The notes: generated by a model not told the origin, from the sequence alone. Counted from the first letter of the stretch, positions 8,063 through 14,718 are shown. The stretch is 23,698 nt of DNA from CAZVPF01 sp964628195 (GCA_964628195.1 CAZVPF010000042.1:1-23698), one strand, 5' to 3'. A program made the numbers and translations.

Positions 8063-9294
8063 AAACGGACAAACGTATTGAGAAAAAACTCGAGCAGTTA
8101 GCCGAAAAAATCGAACCCCGTGCGTTTTTCCTGGATGACGTCATAAATCGGATTGAGAATTCACCTGTACAACTCAGCAAAAAATCAAATGATAGTCATT
8201 TACACAGGAGATTTATTATGAAAAAAACACTCAAGCTAACCGCTGCGGCGGTAATCCTTATTGCCACAACTTTATCTTTAATGTTAATTGACAAAACAGT
8301 GCCTAATGTTTATGCATTGGAGCAAACCATTGACGCACTCAATACTATGCGGTCAATCCATGCAAAAGTATACTATCATATCAATCCGGAACCGGCACAG
8401 CTCTGGGCGGAATTTTATCCCGACGGCGAGGTAAGGAGAATTAGAGTTTCACAACCGGCATTCGACACACATGATGGACCTAAAGAAGCAGTATGTGAAT
8501 ATAATATCGCACAAGTCTGGTCAAAGAAGACAAATACATTGTATTATATTCGGGATATTGAAGGGGTACAGAATGTCAGTAAGTTATTTCGTGATCTTGA
8601 CCCGAAATTGCTGGTGCAGAAATTGGAACAGATGCAAAGTATGGGAAAGGCGAAGCTTGATATTGAACAGCCGGATGATATTAGTGAGCCGATTGTAATT
8701 AATGCAAACTTAGTGGAAGAAGATCCTTATTTGGGATATCAGGCAATTGTGCTTGTAGATCAGGCTACTAGGTTGGTTATTTCTTTAGAAACATTTAAGA
8801 CCGCTGATGAAAATGGCCACTTCGGCATGCAGGATTTTCTTCGTATAGAGTTTTATGATTATAACGTGCCGTTTGAAGATAATATTTTTTCCTTAAATGT
8901 ACCTGATGATGTTATTGTGATTGACCGTGCCGAAACCAAAGTCGGGCTTTCCAGGGAAGACATGGATATCAAAGAGATTGCCGCTGAAGTTGTTGATCTT
9001 TTCTTTAGAAGCCTTATCGAGGGGGATTATAAAACCGCGGGATTAATGTATGGGGGAGTGCCGGCGGAAAAGATCCAGGAAAGTTTTGGTAAACAGCAGG
9101 TAAAATTTATTAAGGTTGTTTCGACTGGAGACATAAAGGTTCATCCGAATCCGATGTACAAAGATAAAGCATTTATTGTTCCCTGCTTACTCGAGTTTCT
9201 TGAAAATGGGCAAACCCGTCAAAAAACGTACAGTCTGGTTGTCAAAGAGGTGGAAGGGCAACCCGGACAATGGGCCATTTGCGGCGGAATTTAA
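8059..9294 (+). CDS. membrane-anchored ECF partner (putative anti-sigma) with RseB/LolA-like and NTF2-like extracytoplasmic parts
   Basis: The 411-residue protein starts with a charged cytoplasmic segment (about 1-53) followed by one hydrophobic helix (about 58-77). A large extracytoplasmic region follows. Residues 87-290 resemble outer-membrane lipoprotein carrier or sigma-regulator sensor folds (repeated beta strands such as AQLWAEFYPDGEVRRIRV). Residues 304-411 look like an NTF2-like domain (EIAAEVVDLFFRSLIEGDY). No zinc-finger anti-sigma motif is present. The 4-bp overlap with the sigma gene, with AGAGGTG 6 bases before the ATG, supports an anti-sigma role. Unusually, an internal ATG at 8218 has AGGAG 7 bases upstream and would yield a protein beginning with a classic signal peptide (MKKTLKLTAAAVILI, cleavable near VYA). 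Two products are therefore possible. Domain names are inferences from pattern. Confidence 0.7.
   Translation: MKTDKRIEKKLEQLAEKIEPRAFFLDDVINRIENSPVQLSKKSNDSHLHRRFIMKKTLKLTAAAVILIATTLSLMLIDKTVPNVYALEQTIDALNTMRSIHAKVYYHINPEPAQLWAEFYPDGEVRRIRVSQPAFDTHDGPKEAVCEYNIAQVWSKKTNTLYYIRDIEGVQNVSKLFRDLDPKLLVQKLEQMQSMGKAKLDIEQPDDISEPIVINANLVEEDPYLGYQAIVLVDQATRLVISLETFKTADENGHFGMQDFLRIEFYDYNVPFEDNIFSLNVPDDVIVIDRAETKVGLSREDMDIKEIAAEVVDLFFRSLIEGDYKTAGLMYGGVPAEKIQESFGKQQVKFIKVVSTGDIKVHPNPMYKDKAFIVPCLLEFLENGQTRQKTYSLVVKEVEGQPGQWAICGGI
8206..8220 (+). promoter_or_regulatory. internal ribosome binding site and start codon
   Basis: AGGAG at 8206-8210 is followed after 7 bases by ATG 8218-8220, in frame within the ECF partner gene. 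The sequence from here encodes a lysine-initiated hydrophobic signal peptide. It would give a secreted form lacking the sigma-binding N-terminus. Confidence 0.55.
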
Positions 9295-9314
9295 TAAAAA
9301 TATAGATGAAAGCT

Positions 9315-9347
9315 AAAGCCGGCCCCCGAAGGTCGGCTTTATTATTT
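9315..9347 (+). terminator. rho-independent terminator of the ECF cassette
   Basis: AAAGCCGGCC (9315-9324) pairs with GGTCGGCTTT (9331-9340) with one G-T wobble and a 6-base loop. It is followed by ATTATTT. It lies 20 bases after the stop codon of the ECF partner gene and closes the two-gene unit. Confidence 0.8.
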
Positions 9348-9393
9348 GACAATACAAATTTTTTCAAAGTGGCATAGTTGAATCGAGTGGGTA

Positions 9394-9455
9394 AACTTGG
9401 CCGCATATTTCTTGTAATTTGCTTCTTTAGTGTTATAATTGCCCATGCGGTGCCG
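9394..9455 (+). repeat. 62-bp direct repeat, right copy, with embedded promoter
   Basis: Matches 7265-7326 at 61 of 62 positions. The bases just upstream also partly match the end of the chorismatase-like gene: read in that gene's frame they give Val-Glu-Ser-Ser-Gly-stop against Val-Lys-Ser-Arg-Ala-stop. The duplication may therefore have started inside that gene. Confidence 0.9.
9412..9439 (+). promoter_or_regulatory. sigma70-type promoter for the glycosidase-microprotein run
   Basis: TTGTAA (9412-9417), 16-base spacer, perfect TATAAT (9434-9439). RNA would start near 9446, giving a leader of about 56 bases before the GTG start at 9502. Confidence 0.75.
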
Positions 9456-9501
9456 AGAGCTTCGGCGCGGGTTGAGTATTAACACAGTAAAGGAGCAGTT
9501 C

Positions 9502-10710
9502 GTGACAAAAACGTTTTTAATCTTTTTGCAGGTTGCTGCAGTTGGTTGTTTGTCTATGGCGATGTCGAACGCATCGCCCTCGCCCACGCCCGGGCACATG
9601 CCCCGGTTTTCATGGGACACGGTCCCGATGTTCTACCATGCCGGCAAATGGGCCGGGCCTTACAGCGACGAGGAAGTAAAAATGCTCGCCGGGAAGTACC
9701 CGCTTGTCGTGATCGAGAAGATGCACGGGCAGAATGATCCGCGGTTCGAGGGTCAGGTTGAAAAGGCCGTATTTCTCGACGCAAAGCGAATTAAACAGGC
9801 CAACCCCGACACGAAGGTGCTTTTCTACTTCAACCCGTTCGTGGACTACCGCTATTATTCGTGGAAGACCTCGCTGCCGGAAGTGCCGAGCTGGGCCCTT
9901 CGCGGACCGGACGGACAGGTGCTCTGCAAGGACCGCGGGGTTGTCAAGTTCGTGCAGTTCGATATTACGCATCCGCAGTTTATGCCCTGGTGGCTGGACA
10001 AGGTTCGGCTGGTCGCGGAAAAGCCCCAGATCGACGGGATATTCATCGACGCTCTGCCGCAGATAGTCCGCTGGCCCGGGCAAAAGTATGAAACATGGGG
10101 TCGCTCGAAGTACCTCGATATGCGCTGGGCCTGTCATGGTTTTCTACGCGAGACCCGCGATGCTCTAAACGGCAAGATACTGATAAACAACGGCCTGTTC
10201 GCCGATGTCGACGGTCTGTTCGACGGCGGGCTTTCCTGGCTGGACAACGCCGACGGCGCTATGGTCGAGCATTTCGGAGCGTTCGCAAGCAGGGACGAGC
10301 AGGGCACGCTTCGGGCAGAGAAGATGGCGCGTGAGATAGAGCTTATCGAAATCGCCGCCGACCGCGGCACAATAGTTGTTGTTAAGGCCTGGCCGGGTGA
10401 TATGCACTTTTTAAGCGAGAAGCATAAAAAGTTTTCCATGCAGCAGAAGCTCGACTTCGCCGAAAAGAAACTCGAGTTCGCCCTGGCCGCTTTTCTTATT
10501 GCAGCGCAGGAAAACTGCTACTTCGGTTACAGTTGGGGCTGGAGCCACAGCGACGGCTGGATGCAGTGGTACCCGGAGTTTGACAAGCCGCTCGGCCCGC
10601 CGCAAGGACGCGCCAAACGCGACGGCTGGAAGTACACGAGGAATTTCCGTCACGCAAGCGTGAAACTGGACCTTGACAAGGAAACCGGCGAAATTACCTG
10701 GACGAAATAA
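9502..10710 (+). CDS. secreted putative glycoside hydrolase (TIM-barrel, GHL15/GH114-like)
   Basis: The 402-residue protein starts at GTG 9502, with AGGAG 6 bases upstream. Starts further upstream would overlap the -10 box and are rejected. The N-terminus is a signal peptide (FLIFLQVAAVGCLSMA); the VGC could act as a lipobox, so it may be a lipoprotein. The body reads like a TIM-barrel hydrolase of the putative glycosidase group: VVIEKMHGQ, VLFYFNPFVDY, IDGIFIDALPQI (Asp near 183), ILINNGLFADVDGLFDGG, MVEHFGAF (Glu near 256). The Asp and Glu are candidate catalytic acids. The final RHASVKLDLDKETGEITW resembles the closing beta segment typical of such proteins. The substrate is unknown. It leads a plus-strand run with three microproteins, DUF2330 and SDR genes. 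Confidence 0.7.
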   Translation: MTKTFLIFLQVAAVGCLSMAMSNASPSPTPGHMPRFSWDTVPMFYHAGKWAGPYSDEEVKMLAGKYPLVVIEKMHGQNDPRFEGQVEKAVFLDAKRIKQANPDTKVLFYFNPFVDYRYYSWKTSLPEVPSWALRGPDGQVLCKDRGVVKFVQFDITHPQFMPWWLDKVRLVAEKPQIDGIFIDALPQIVRWPGQKYETWGRSKYLDMRWACHGFLRETRDALNGKILINNGLFADVDGLFDGGLSWLDNADGAMVEHFGAFASRDEQGTLRAEKMAREIELIEIAADRGTIVVVKAWPGDMHFLSEKHKKFSMQQKLDFAEKKLEFALAAFLIAAQENCYFGYSWGWSHSDGWMQWYPEFDKPLGPPQGRAKRDGWKYTRNFRHASVKLDLDKETGEITWTK

Positions 10711-10759
10711 GACGTTAGAGATAACAGCAAGTTATGCTAATTTTGAAAAGGAGAGTCTT

Positions 10760-10939
10760 ATGGAATTTATCATCGCGTTTCTGGTAATGGCATTTATGGT
10801 GTACCTGTTCTGGAGGATATGCGAAAAGGCAGGTTTTCCAGGTGCGCTGGGGCTTTTGATGCTTGTTCCTATAGCGAACCTGATACTTGTTATCTACCTT
10901 GCGTTCGCCGACTGGCCCGCGCTCAGGGGCAGGGAATGA
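10760..10939 (+). CDS. membrane microprotein 1 of three tandem paralogues
   Basis: This 59-residue protein is mostly hydrophobic, with one N-terminal helix (IIAFLVMAFMVYLFW) and a second at LGLLMLVPIANLILVIYLAF. The core motif is FW-[KR]-IC-x-[KR]-x-G-x-PG-x-L-x-LLMLVP-x-AN, ending in AFADWPA. The ATG has a strong AAAGGAGAG ribosome site a few bases upstream. It begins 49 bp after the glycosidase gene. It is the shortest of the three and lacks the extended N-terminus of the other two. Similar short GLLMLVPxAN proteins occur in many bacteria as uncharacterised proteins; I know of no assigned function. Confidence 0.8.
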   Translation: MEFIIAFLVMAFMVYLFWRICEKAGFPGALGLLMLVPIANLILVIYLAFADWPALRGRE

Positions 10940-10989
10940 ATCAATCGGGCAATATGCCCGGCAGGATTAGATTTTGAAAGGGTGTTAAT

Positions 10990-11268
10990 ATGGAAGCTTG
11001 TGCGCCATGTGCGGCAGAGCCGATTGCGGCCGTGTTCTCGGTAGTGTTTTTCATGTTCTTCGTGTTCTTTGTCATTTTTATGTCGCTGGTGCCGGTGATA
11101 ATAACGGTCATCGCGTTCTGGAAGATATGCAGCCGGGTCGGTCTGCCCGGCCCGCTGGCCCTGCTTATGCTCGTGCCTTTCGCGAACCTTATCCTGCCGC
11201 TGTACGTGGCGTTCGCGAAATGGCCGGCGATGGAAAAACCCGACCCCCAGCCGTCCGCTTCAACTTGA
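10990..11268 (+). CDS. membrane microprotein 2 of three tandem paralogues
   Basis: The 92-residue protein begins with a cysteine-containing head (MEACAPCAAEP), then a long hydrophobic stretch rich in Phe and Val (about 12-43). The shared motif FWKICSRVGLPGPLALLMLV follows, continuing into PFANLILPLYVAFAKWPA. A proline-rich hydrophilic tail (KPDPQPSAST) ends it. AAAGGGTG precedes the ATG. It starts 50 bp after microprotein 1. The two N-terminal cysteines spaced CAPC are not in the other copies and could bind metal or form a disulfide, which is speculation. Function unknown. Confidence 0.8.
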   Translation: MEACAPCAAEPIAAVFSVVFFMFFVFFVIFMSLVPVIITVIAFWKICSRVGLPGPLALLMLVPFANLILPLYVAFAKWPAMEKPDPQPSAST

Positions 11269-11299
11269 ATGATAATGTATTGATAATGAAAGGTAATTT

Positions 11300-11545
11300 A
11301 TGGACCCGGCTTATGGTATAACCCCGGCGGTTATGATCTTCGCGTTTATTTTCGCGTTTTTTTTCTTTGTGCTTTTTTCGCTTATACCCGTGATAATCTT
11401 CTGGAAGATATGCTCCAAAGCGGGCTTTCCCGGTGCGCTGGGACTGCTCATGCTCGTGCCGGTAGCGAACTTTTTACTGCCTTTGTATATCGCGTTCGCC
11501 GACTGGCCCGCCCTTGAAGAAAAAAGTGTTTCAGATAAGGATTAG
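11300..11545 (+). CDS. membrane microprotein 3 of three tandem paralogues
   Basis: The 81-residue protein has an N-terminal hydrophobic helix made almost entirely of Phe, Ile, Val and Ala (about 10-33). It continues with FWKICSKAGFPGALGLLMLV, then PVANFLLPLYIAFADWPALE and a short acidic tail. Its motif is closest to microprotein 1 (FPGALGLLMLVP and AFADWPAL in both), also at the DNA level. AAAGG precedes the ATG. It lies 31 bp after microprotein 2 and 10 bp before the DUF2330 gene, so co-transcription is likely. Function unknown. Confidence 0.8.
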   Translation: MDPAYGITPAVMIFAFIFAFFFFVLFSLIPVIIFWKICSKAGFPGALGLLMLVPVANFLLPLYIAFADWPALEEKSVSDKD

Positions 11546-11555
11546 GGCGGGCAAT

Positions 11556-12683
11556 ATGCTTCTTCACAAATTGATAGCAAAGTTATGGGCCTTTATACTT
11601 GGTGTTTGTATATTTTGCGGGATTTGCGCGGGTGATGGGAAGTTTTTTTACATTTCTGATTTGAAGGTTCCTAAAACACCATATCAGCGGGCAGTTATTT
11701 TTTATGATGGTTCGGTTGAAACACTAATCGTTCAGAGCAAGTACTTTCTTGAGGGCGAAAAGCCCCCTGAAAAGCTCGGTTGGGTAATGCCCGTCCCAAA
11801 TAATCCGGAGATTGCGTCAATGCCAGCAGTATTTAGCGATAAACTGTTTTTTAACTTAGGTTTTCGAAGTCGTCCGGATGTAATAAGATATAGTCATACA
11901 TTATTAATGGCATTGTTTTCTATTCTCTTAGTTAGTGGTTTGATTTTTATAATTGCTGGTTTTTCGCAGAAATTCAGAAGCTTGTTTTCTACAAAAATCA
12001 AACCTAAAAATTTGTCCATCACAGGATTATTGTTTTGTGTTGTGTCTTTATTTTTCTACGGATTTTTATTGCCTGCTTTGGCCACGGCTGGTATTCATGG
12101 TGTATCAATAATAAAGTCAGAAATATGTGGTGTACACGATATTAAAGTTATCAAAGCTGAAACGGGCGGGGGGTTGATCTCATGGTTGAATGAAAACAGC
12201 TTTTCTTTCAATACTGAAGATGAGGTGGTTTTTGAAAAATATATTAAAGATGACTGGTGTTTTGTAGTATCGCTAATCGAGAGTAAAAACGTAGAAACAG
12301 AACTGCAAGATATCGGTCTTGTTGATCCACTTATATTAAGGTTTAGGTCTGAAAAGCCTGTTTACCCGCTTTCGTTGACGTCCACAGCAGGCAGTGATAC
12401 TGAAATATTGCTGTATTTGGCATCGGATAAAAAATATTATTGTGGCAAGAGATTGAAACTTAAATATTGTGGATATAATATAGGTTTAGAAAATTGGTTT
12501 TTTGAAAAGATAACTCCGGCGGACTTTTTTGAATTTGCTGATTATGAAGAGACAGAAGTAATACAATTTAAATGTCTAATGAAATATGGTGGTACTTTAA
12601 CTTATGAGCAGATGAATGAGGATTTGTATTTTACTGAGGCGAAAGATGATAAAAAATACAGAGAAACAGTTTATATGTGGTGA
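11556..12683 (+). CDS. DUF2330-like protein with two internal membrane helices
   Basis: The protein has 375 residues from the ATG at 11556, preceded by AGGGCGGGC; an upstream in-frame TTG would overlap microprotein 3 and is not preferred. A signal peptide or N-terminal helix covers about 1-25. The DUF2330 signature follows: YQRAVIFYDGSVETLIVQS (43-61), then LGWVMPVPNNPEI (74-86). Two strong membrane helices at about 115-137 and 154-174 interrupt the domain. After them come VIKAETGGGLISWLNEN (about 198-213) and a segment ending in YPLSLTS, which match later parts of DUF2330. The gene is clearly AT-richer than the SDR gene after it, a possible sign of separate origin. DUF2330 proteins are exported and of unknown function. 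It ends 3 bp before the SDR gene. Confidence 0.7.
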   Translation: MLLHKLIAKLWAFILGVCIFCGICAGDGKFFYISDLKVPKTPYQRAVIFYDGSVETLIVQSKYFLEGEKPPEKLGWVMPVPNNPEIASMPAVFSDKLFFNLGFRSRPDVIRYSHTLLMALFSILLVSGLIFIIAGFSQKFRSLFSTKIKPKNLSITGLLFCVVSLFFYGFLLPALATAGIHGVSIIKSEICGVHDIKVIKAETGGGLISWLNENSFSFNTEDEVVFEKYIKDDWCFVVSLIESKNVETELQDIGLVDPLILRFRSEKPVYPLSLTSTAGSDTEILLYLASDKKYYCGKRLKLKYCGYNIGLENWFFEKITPADFFEFADYEETEVIQFKCLMKYGGTLTYEQMNEDLYFTEAKDDKKYRETVYMW

Positions 12684-12686
12684 GTT

Positions 12687-13415
12687 ATGGCAGAGATTGA
12701 AAATCAGGTTGCGATAGTTACCGGTGCCAGTCGCGGCATCGGGCGGCAGATAAGCCTCCGGCTTTCCGGGTTGGGCATTACCGTTGTCCTTGCCGCGAGG
12801 GACCGGGCAAAGCTCGACGCGGTGCATGCTGAGATAGAAGCAGCCGGACACTCCGCGTATGTATGCCCGGTGGACCTGGCGGACGAGGCGTCGATAAAGG
12901 CGCTGGTGGAGGAAACTCAAAACCGCTTTTCGCGGCTCGATATACTTGTAAACAACGCCGGAATAACGCATTCGGCTCTGCTGGAAGAAACGACGACACA
13001 GGACTGGAACAGGGTCATGGCCGTTAACGCGACCGCGCCTTTCCTGCTCTGCCGGGAGGCGCTGGGGCTTTTGAAGAGCTCTCCTGCTGCGACGATCGTG
13101 AACATTTCCTCTGTCGTCGGAATAAAAGGCTACCCGAAACAGTCGGCGTACACCGCAAGCAAGCACGCGCTTCGCGGCATGACGGTCTCTCTCGCCGAGG
13201 AGATGCGCAGCACGAACGTGCGGGTGCACAGCATCTGCATGGGCGGGGTTGATACCGAGATGGTCACCAAAGTCCGGCCCGACATCGACAAAACCGAGCT
13301 TATCGCACCTGCCGACATCGCCGAGCTGGTCGTTTACTGTGTAACGCACAAGGCAAACGCCGTCATTGACGAGTTCCGCGTAAGACGGGCAACCTCCGGA
13401 CCGTGGTTCGACTGA
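12687..13415 (+). CDS. short-chain dehydrogenase/reductase (SDR), FabG-like
   Basis: The 242-residue classical SDR has the cofactor motif TGASRGIG at 12-19, NNAG at 89-92, Asn114, the catalytic serine in NISS (141-142), and YxxxK as Y155/K159 (YTASK). AARDR after the second beta strand suggests an NADP preference, as is common in 3-oxoacyl-ACP reductases. It catalyses NAD(P)H-linked oxidation or reduction of a carbonyl or alcohol substrate; which one cannot be told from the sequence. Length is normal for the classical group. The ATG follows the DUF2330 stop by 3 bp with a weak GGTGAG site, so translation is probably coupled. It is the last gene of the plus-strand run and converges on the HigA-like gene. 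Confidence 0.88.
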   Translation: MAEIENQVAIVTGASRGIGRQISLRLSGLGITVVLAARDRAKLDAVHAEIEAAGHSAYVCPVDLADEASIKALVEETQNRFSRLDILVNNAGITHSALLEETTTQDWNRVMAVNATAPFLLCREALGLLKSSPAATIVNISSVVGIKGYPKQSAYTASKHALRGMTVSLAEEMRSTNVRVHSICMGGVDTEMVTKVRPDIDKTELIAPADIAELVVYCVTHKANAVIDEFRVRRATSGPWFD

Positions 13416-13450
13416 AAGCACAGCAGCTCAGCAGGAGAAAACAGAGCTTT

Positions 13451-13744
13451 TCAGGCCAATGTTACCTTGAGTCTTCTTCCAAGACAACGGGCGGCCTTGT
13501 CGAGTGTTTGCAGGGTAACCGACTCACAGTCAGGGTCGAGCAAACGGTTCAACGCACTGCGCGAAGTATGCATTCGCTGGGCCATGCTTGTCTTCGATAT
13601 TTTCTGTTTTTCCATTTCTCCGGTTATCTGCATCGCGAGGACTTTTTTGGTTGCGGCAATAGTTGAATCTTCGTAAATATTCTCTTCACGAAGAAAATCG
13701 TCAAACGAAGAACCGAGCGGAGTTTTATTTTTTTTCTCAGCCAT
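13451..13744 (-). CDS. HigA/XRE-type antitoxin
   Basis: This 97-residue protein carries a helix-turn-helix region at about 35-72 (MEKQKISKTSMAQRMHTSRSALNRLLD pattern, shown here only as the motif core SMAQRMHTSRSALNRLL). A short segment follows (LQTLDKAARCLGRRLKV), typical of XRE-type antitoxins such as HigA. In this family the protein binds the operator and neutralises its toxin. It is the second gene, 2 bp after the HigB-like gene, which is the toxin-first order usual for higBA. The N-terminal 30 residues (GSSFDDFLREENIYED) may form the toxin-binding part, which is an inference. Confidence 0.82.
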   Translation of the reverse strand: MAEKKNKTPLGSSFDDFLREENIYEDSTIAATKKVLAMQITGEMEKQKISKTSMAQRMHTSRSALNRLLDPDCESVTLQTLDKAARCLGRRLKVTLA

Positions 13745-13746
13745 GA

Positions 13747-14109
13747 TTACTTTCCTTTGTTAAGAGCATTTTTTATTTCATTTTTTCTTTTTCGAGCGAT
13801 TTCCAAATCAGACGACGGCGTCTTCTGTTGTTTCTTTATAAAACCGTGCAGCAGCCACATCGAGCCGCTGGAAATATAAAAGATAATACGCGCTGTTCGG
13901 TTGCCAAGCCGTGACCTGACCTCCCAAAGGTCATCACCCAGGCTGCGGCAAACAGGCAATCCAACCGGCCAGCCAAACTCAACTGTTTTAATATCGGTTC
14001 CCAAAATCAGTTTCTCTTTCGGGTTTAACCCCTTCAGCCAGTCTCTCACCGGCTCATTGCCGGAAGTGGAGCGGTAAAAACGAACGGTTAAAATTTTTCC
14101 AGAATCCAT
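13747..14109 (-). CDS. HigB/RelE-type toxin (Gp49-like family)
   Basis: This 120-residue protein resembles the phage-derived Gp49-like/HigB family: VRFYRSTSGNEPVRDWLKGL at the N-terminus, then DDLWEVRSRLGNRTARIIFY and LLHGFIKKQQKTPSSDLEIA. These are the conserved blocks of RelE-superfamily ribosome-dependent mRNA interferases. It sits immediately upstream of the antitoxin gene with a 2-bp gap. The start codon lies 9 bp downstream of a perfect 16-bp palindrome, the probable autoregulatory operator. Length is normal and I see no lesion. Activity is inferred from family only. Confidence 0.87.
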   Translation of the reverse strand: MDSGKILTVRFYRSTSGNEPVRDWLKGLNPKEKLILGTDIKTVEFGWPVGLPVCRSLGDDLWEVRSRLGNRTARIIFYISSGSMWLLHGFIKKQQKTPSSDLEIARKRKNEIKNALNKGK

Positions 14110-14118
14110 TTCAGTAAT

Positions 14119-14134
14119 GTACCAAATTTGGTAC
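14119..14134 (-). promoter_or_regulatory. palindromic operator of the HigBA-type pair
   Basis: GTACCAAATTTGGTAC is a perfect 16-bp palindrome. On the minus strand a -10-like TATAGT overlaps its upstream edge (14138-14133), so a repressor bound here would block initiation. The location, 9 bp before the toxin start, is where the antitoxin usually binds. The smpB promoter lies about 50 bp away on the other strand. Confidence 0.65.
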
Positions 14135-14182
14135 TATATTGCAAATTAATTATTCGAGTTTTTTGATGGATTTCTTTGCTGG

Positions 14183-14210
14183 TTGAAAAACTGAGAGAAT
14201 ATGCTATTAT
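14183..14210 (+). promoter_or_regulatory. smpB promoter, possibly giving a leaderless transcript
   Basis: TTGAAA (14183-14188), a 16-base spacer and TATTAT (14205-14210). RNA would start around 14217, two bases before the smpB ATG at 14219, and no Shine-Dalgarno precedes that ATG. Confidence 0.5.
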
Positions 14211-14218
14211 GGCTGTTT

Positions 14219-14701
14219 ATGGCTAAAAACAAGGACAAAGATAAGGCTCAGGCCTCTATACAGATAAAAAACAAAAAGGCGTACCGCGATTTCGAGCTTG
14301 TCGAAAAGGTCGAGGCCGGCATCTCCCTCAAGGGCAGCGAGGTCAAGAGCCTGCGGGACAGGCAGGGCGACCTCGACGGCTCTTACGCACGGATAGAGAA
14401 CAACGAGTGCTTTCTGGTCGGATGTAAGATAAGTCCTTATTCTCACACGGGATACACCGAACACGAGCCGGACCGGAAACGCAAGCTGCTGCTGCACCGA
14501 AGGCAGATTGACAAAATCCGCGGCAAATTGCAGCAGAGGGGTTTCACTCTCGTACCGCTTCGTATATATTTTAATGACCGAGGCCTTGCAAAGGTCGAGC
14601 TTGCCTTGGCCCGCGGCAAAAGACAATACGACAAACGCGACAAGATAACCGACAAACAGCAGAAACGAGACCTTAACAAGACAATAAAAAAGTACATGTA
14701 G
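14219..14701 (+). CDS. smpB: SsrA-binding protein SmpB
   Basis: This 160-residue protein binds tmRNA and brings it to stalled ribosomes in trans-translation. Family blocks are all present: KKAYRDFELVEKVEAGISLKG, GSEVKSLRDRQGDL, YSHTGYTEHEPDRKRKLLLH, and the C-terminal basic tail (GKRQYDKRDKITDKQQKRDL, ending KKYM). I chose ATG 14219 (MAKNKDK), which matches the usual SmpB N-terminus; an in-frame ATG at 14201 would add MLLWLF and overlap the likely -10 region. The ssrA gene itself is not in the window. It begins a four-gene plus-strand run: 17 bp to DUF1844, then trpC and a TSUP transporter. Why these are together is unclear. Confidence 0.95.
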   Translation: MAKNKDKDKAQASIQIKNKKAYRDFELVEKVEAGISLKGSEVKSLRDRQGDLDGSYARIENNECFLVGCKISPYSHTGYTEHEPDRKRKLLLHRRQIDKIRGKLQQRGFTLVPLRIYFNDRGLAKVELALARGKRQYDKRDKITDKQQKRDLNKTIKKYM

Positions 14702-14718
14702 TTCAACCGGAGGCAATG

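Noticed and set aside
7265..9455. Insertion sequence or transposon carrying the ECF genes
   Set aside because: There is no transposase, integrase or terminal inverted repeat of the usual kind; only the 62-bp direct repeats with internal promoters are seen.
9439..9501. Upstream TTG start for the glycosidase gene
   Set aside because: It overlaps the last base of the -10 box, so it would lie outside the transcript; GTG 9502 has AGGAG and begins a signal peptide.
12597..13421. A 274-codon open frame on the minus strand
   Set aside because: It is the shadow of the SDR gene, whose catalytic motifs are all on the plus strand.
13416..13450. Terminator between the SDR and HigA-like genes
   Set aside because: Only AAAGC/GCTTT can pair over a 26-base loop, too weak to report.
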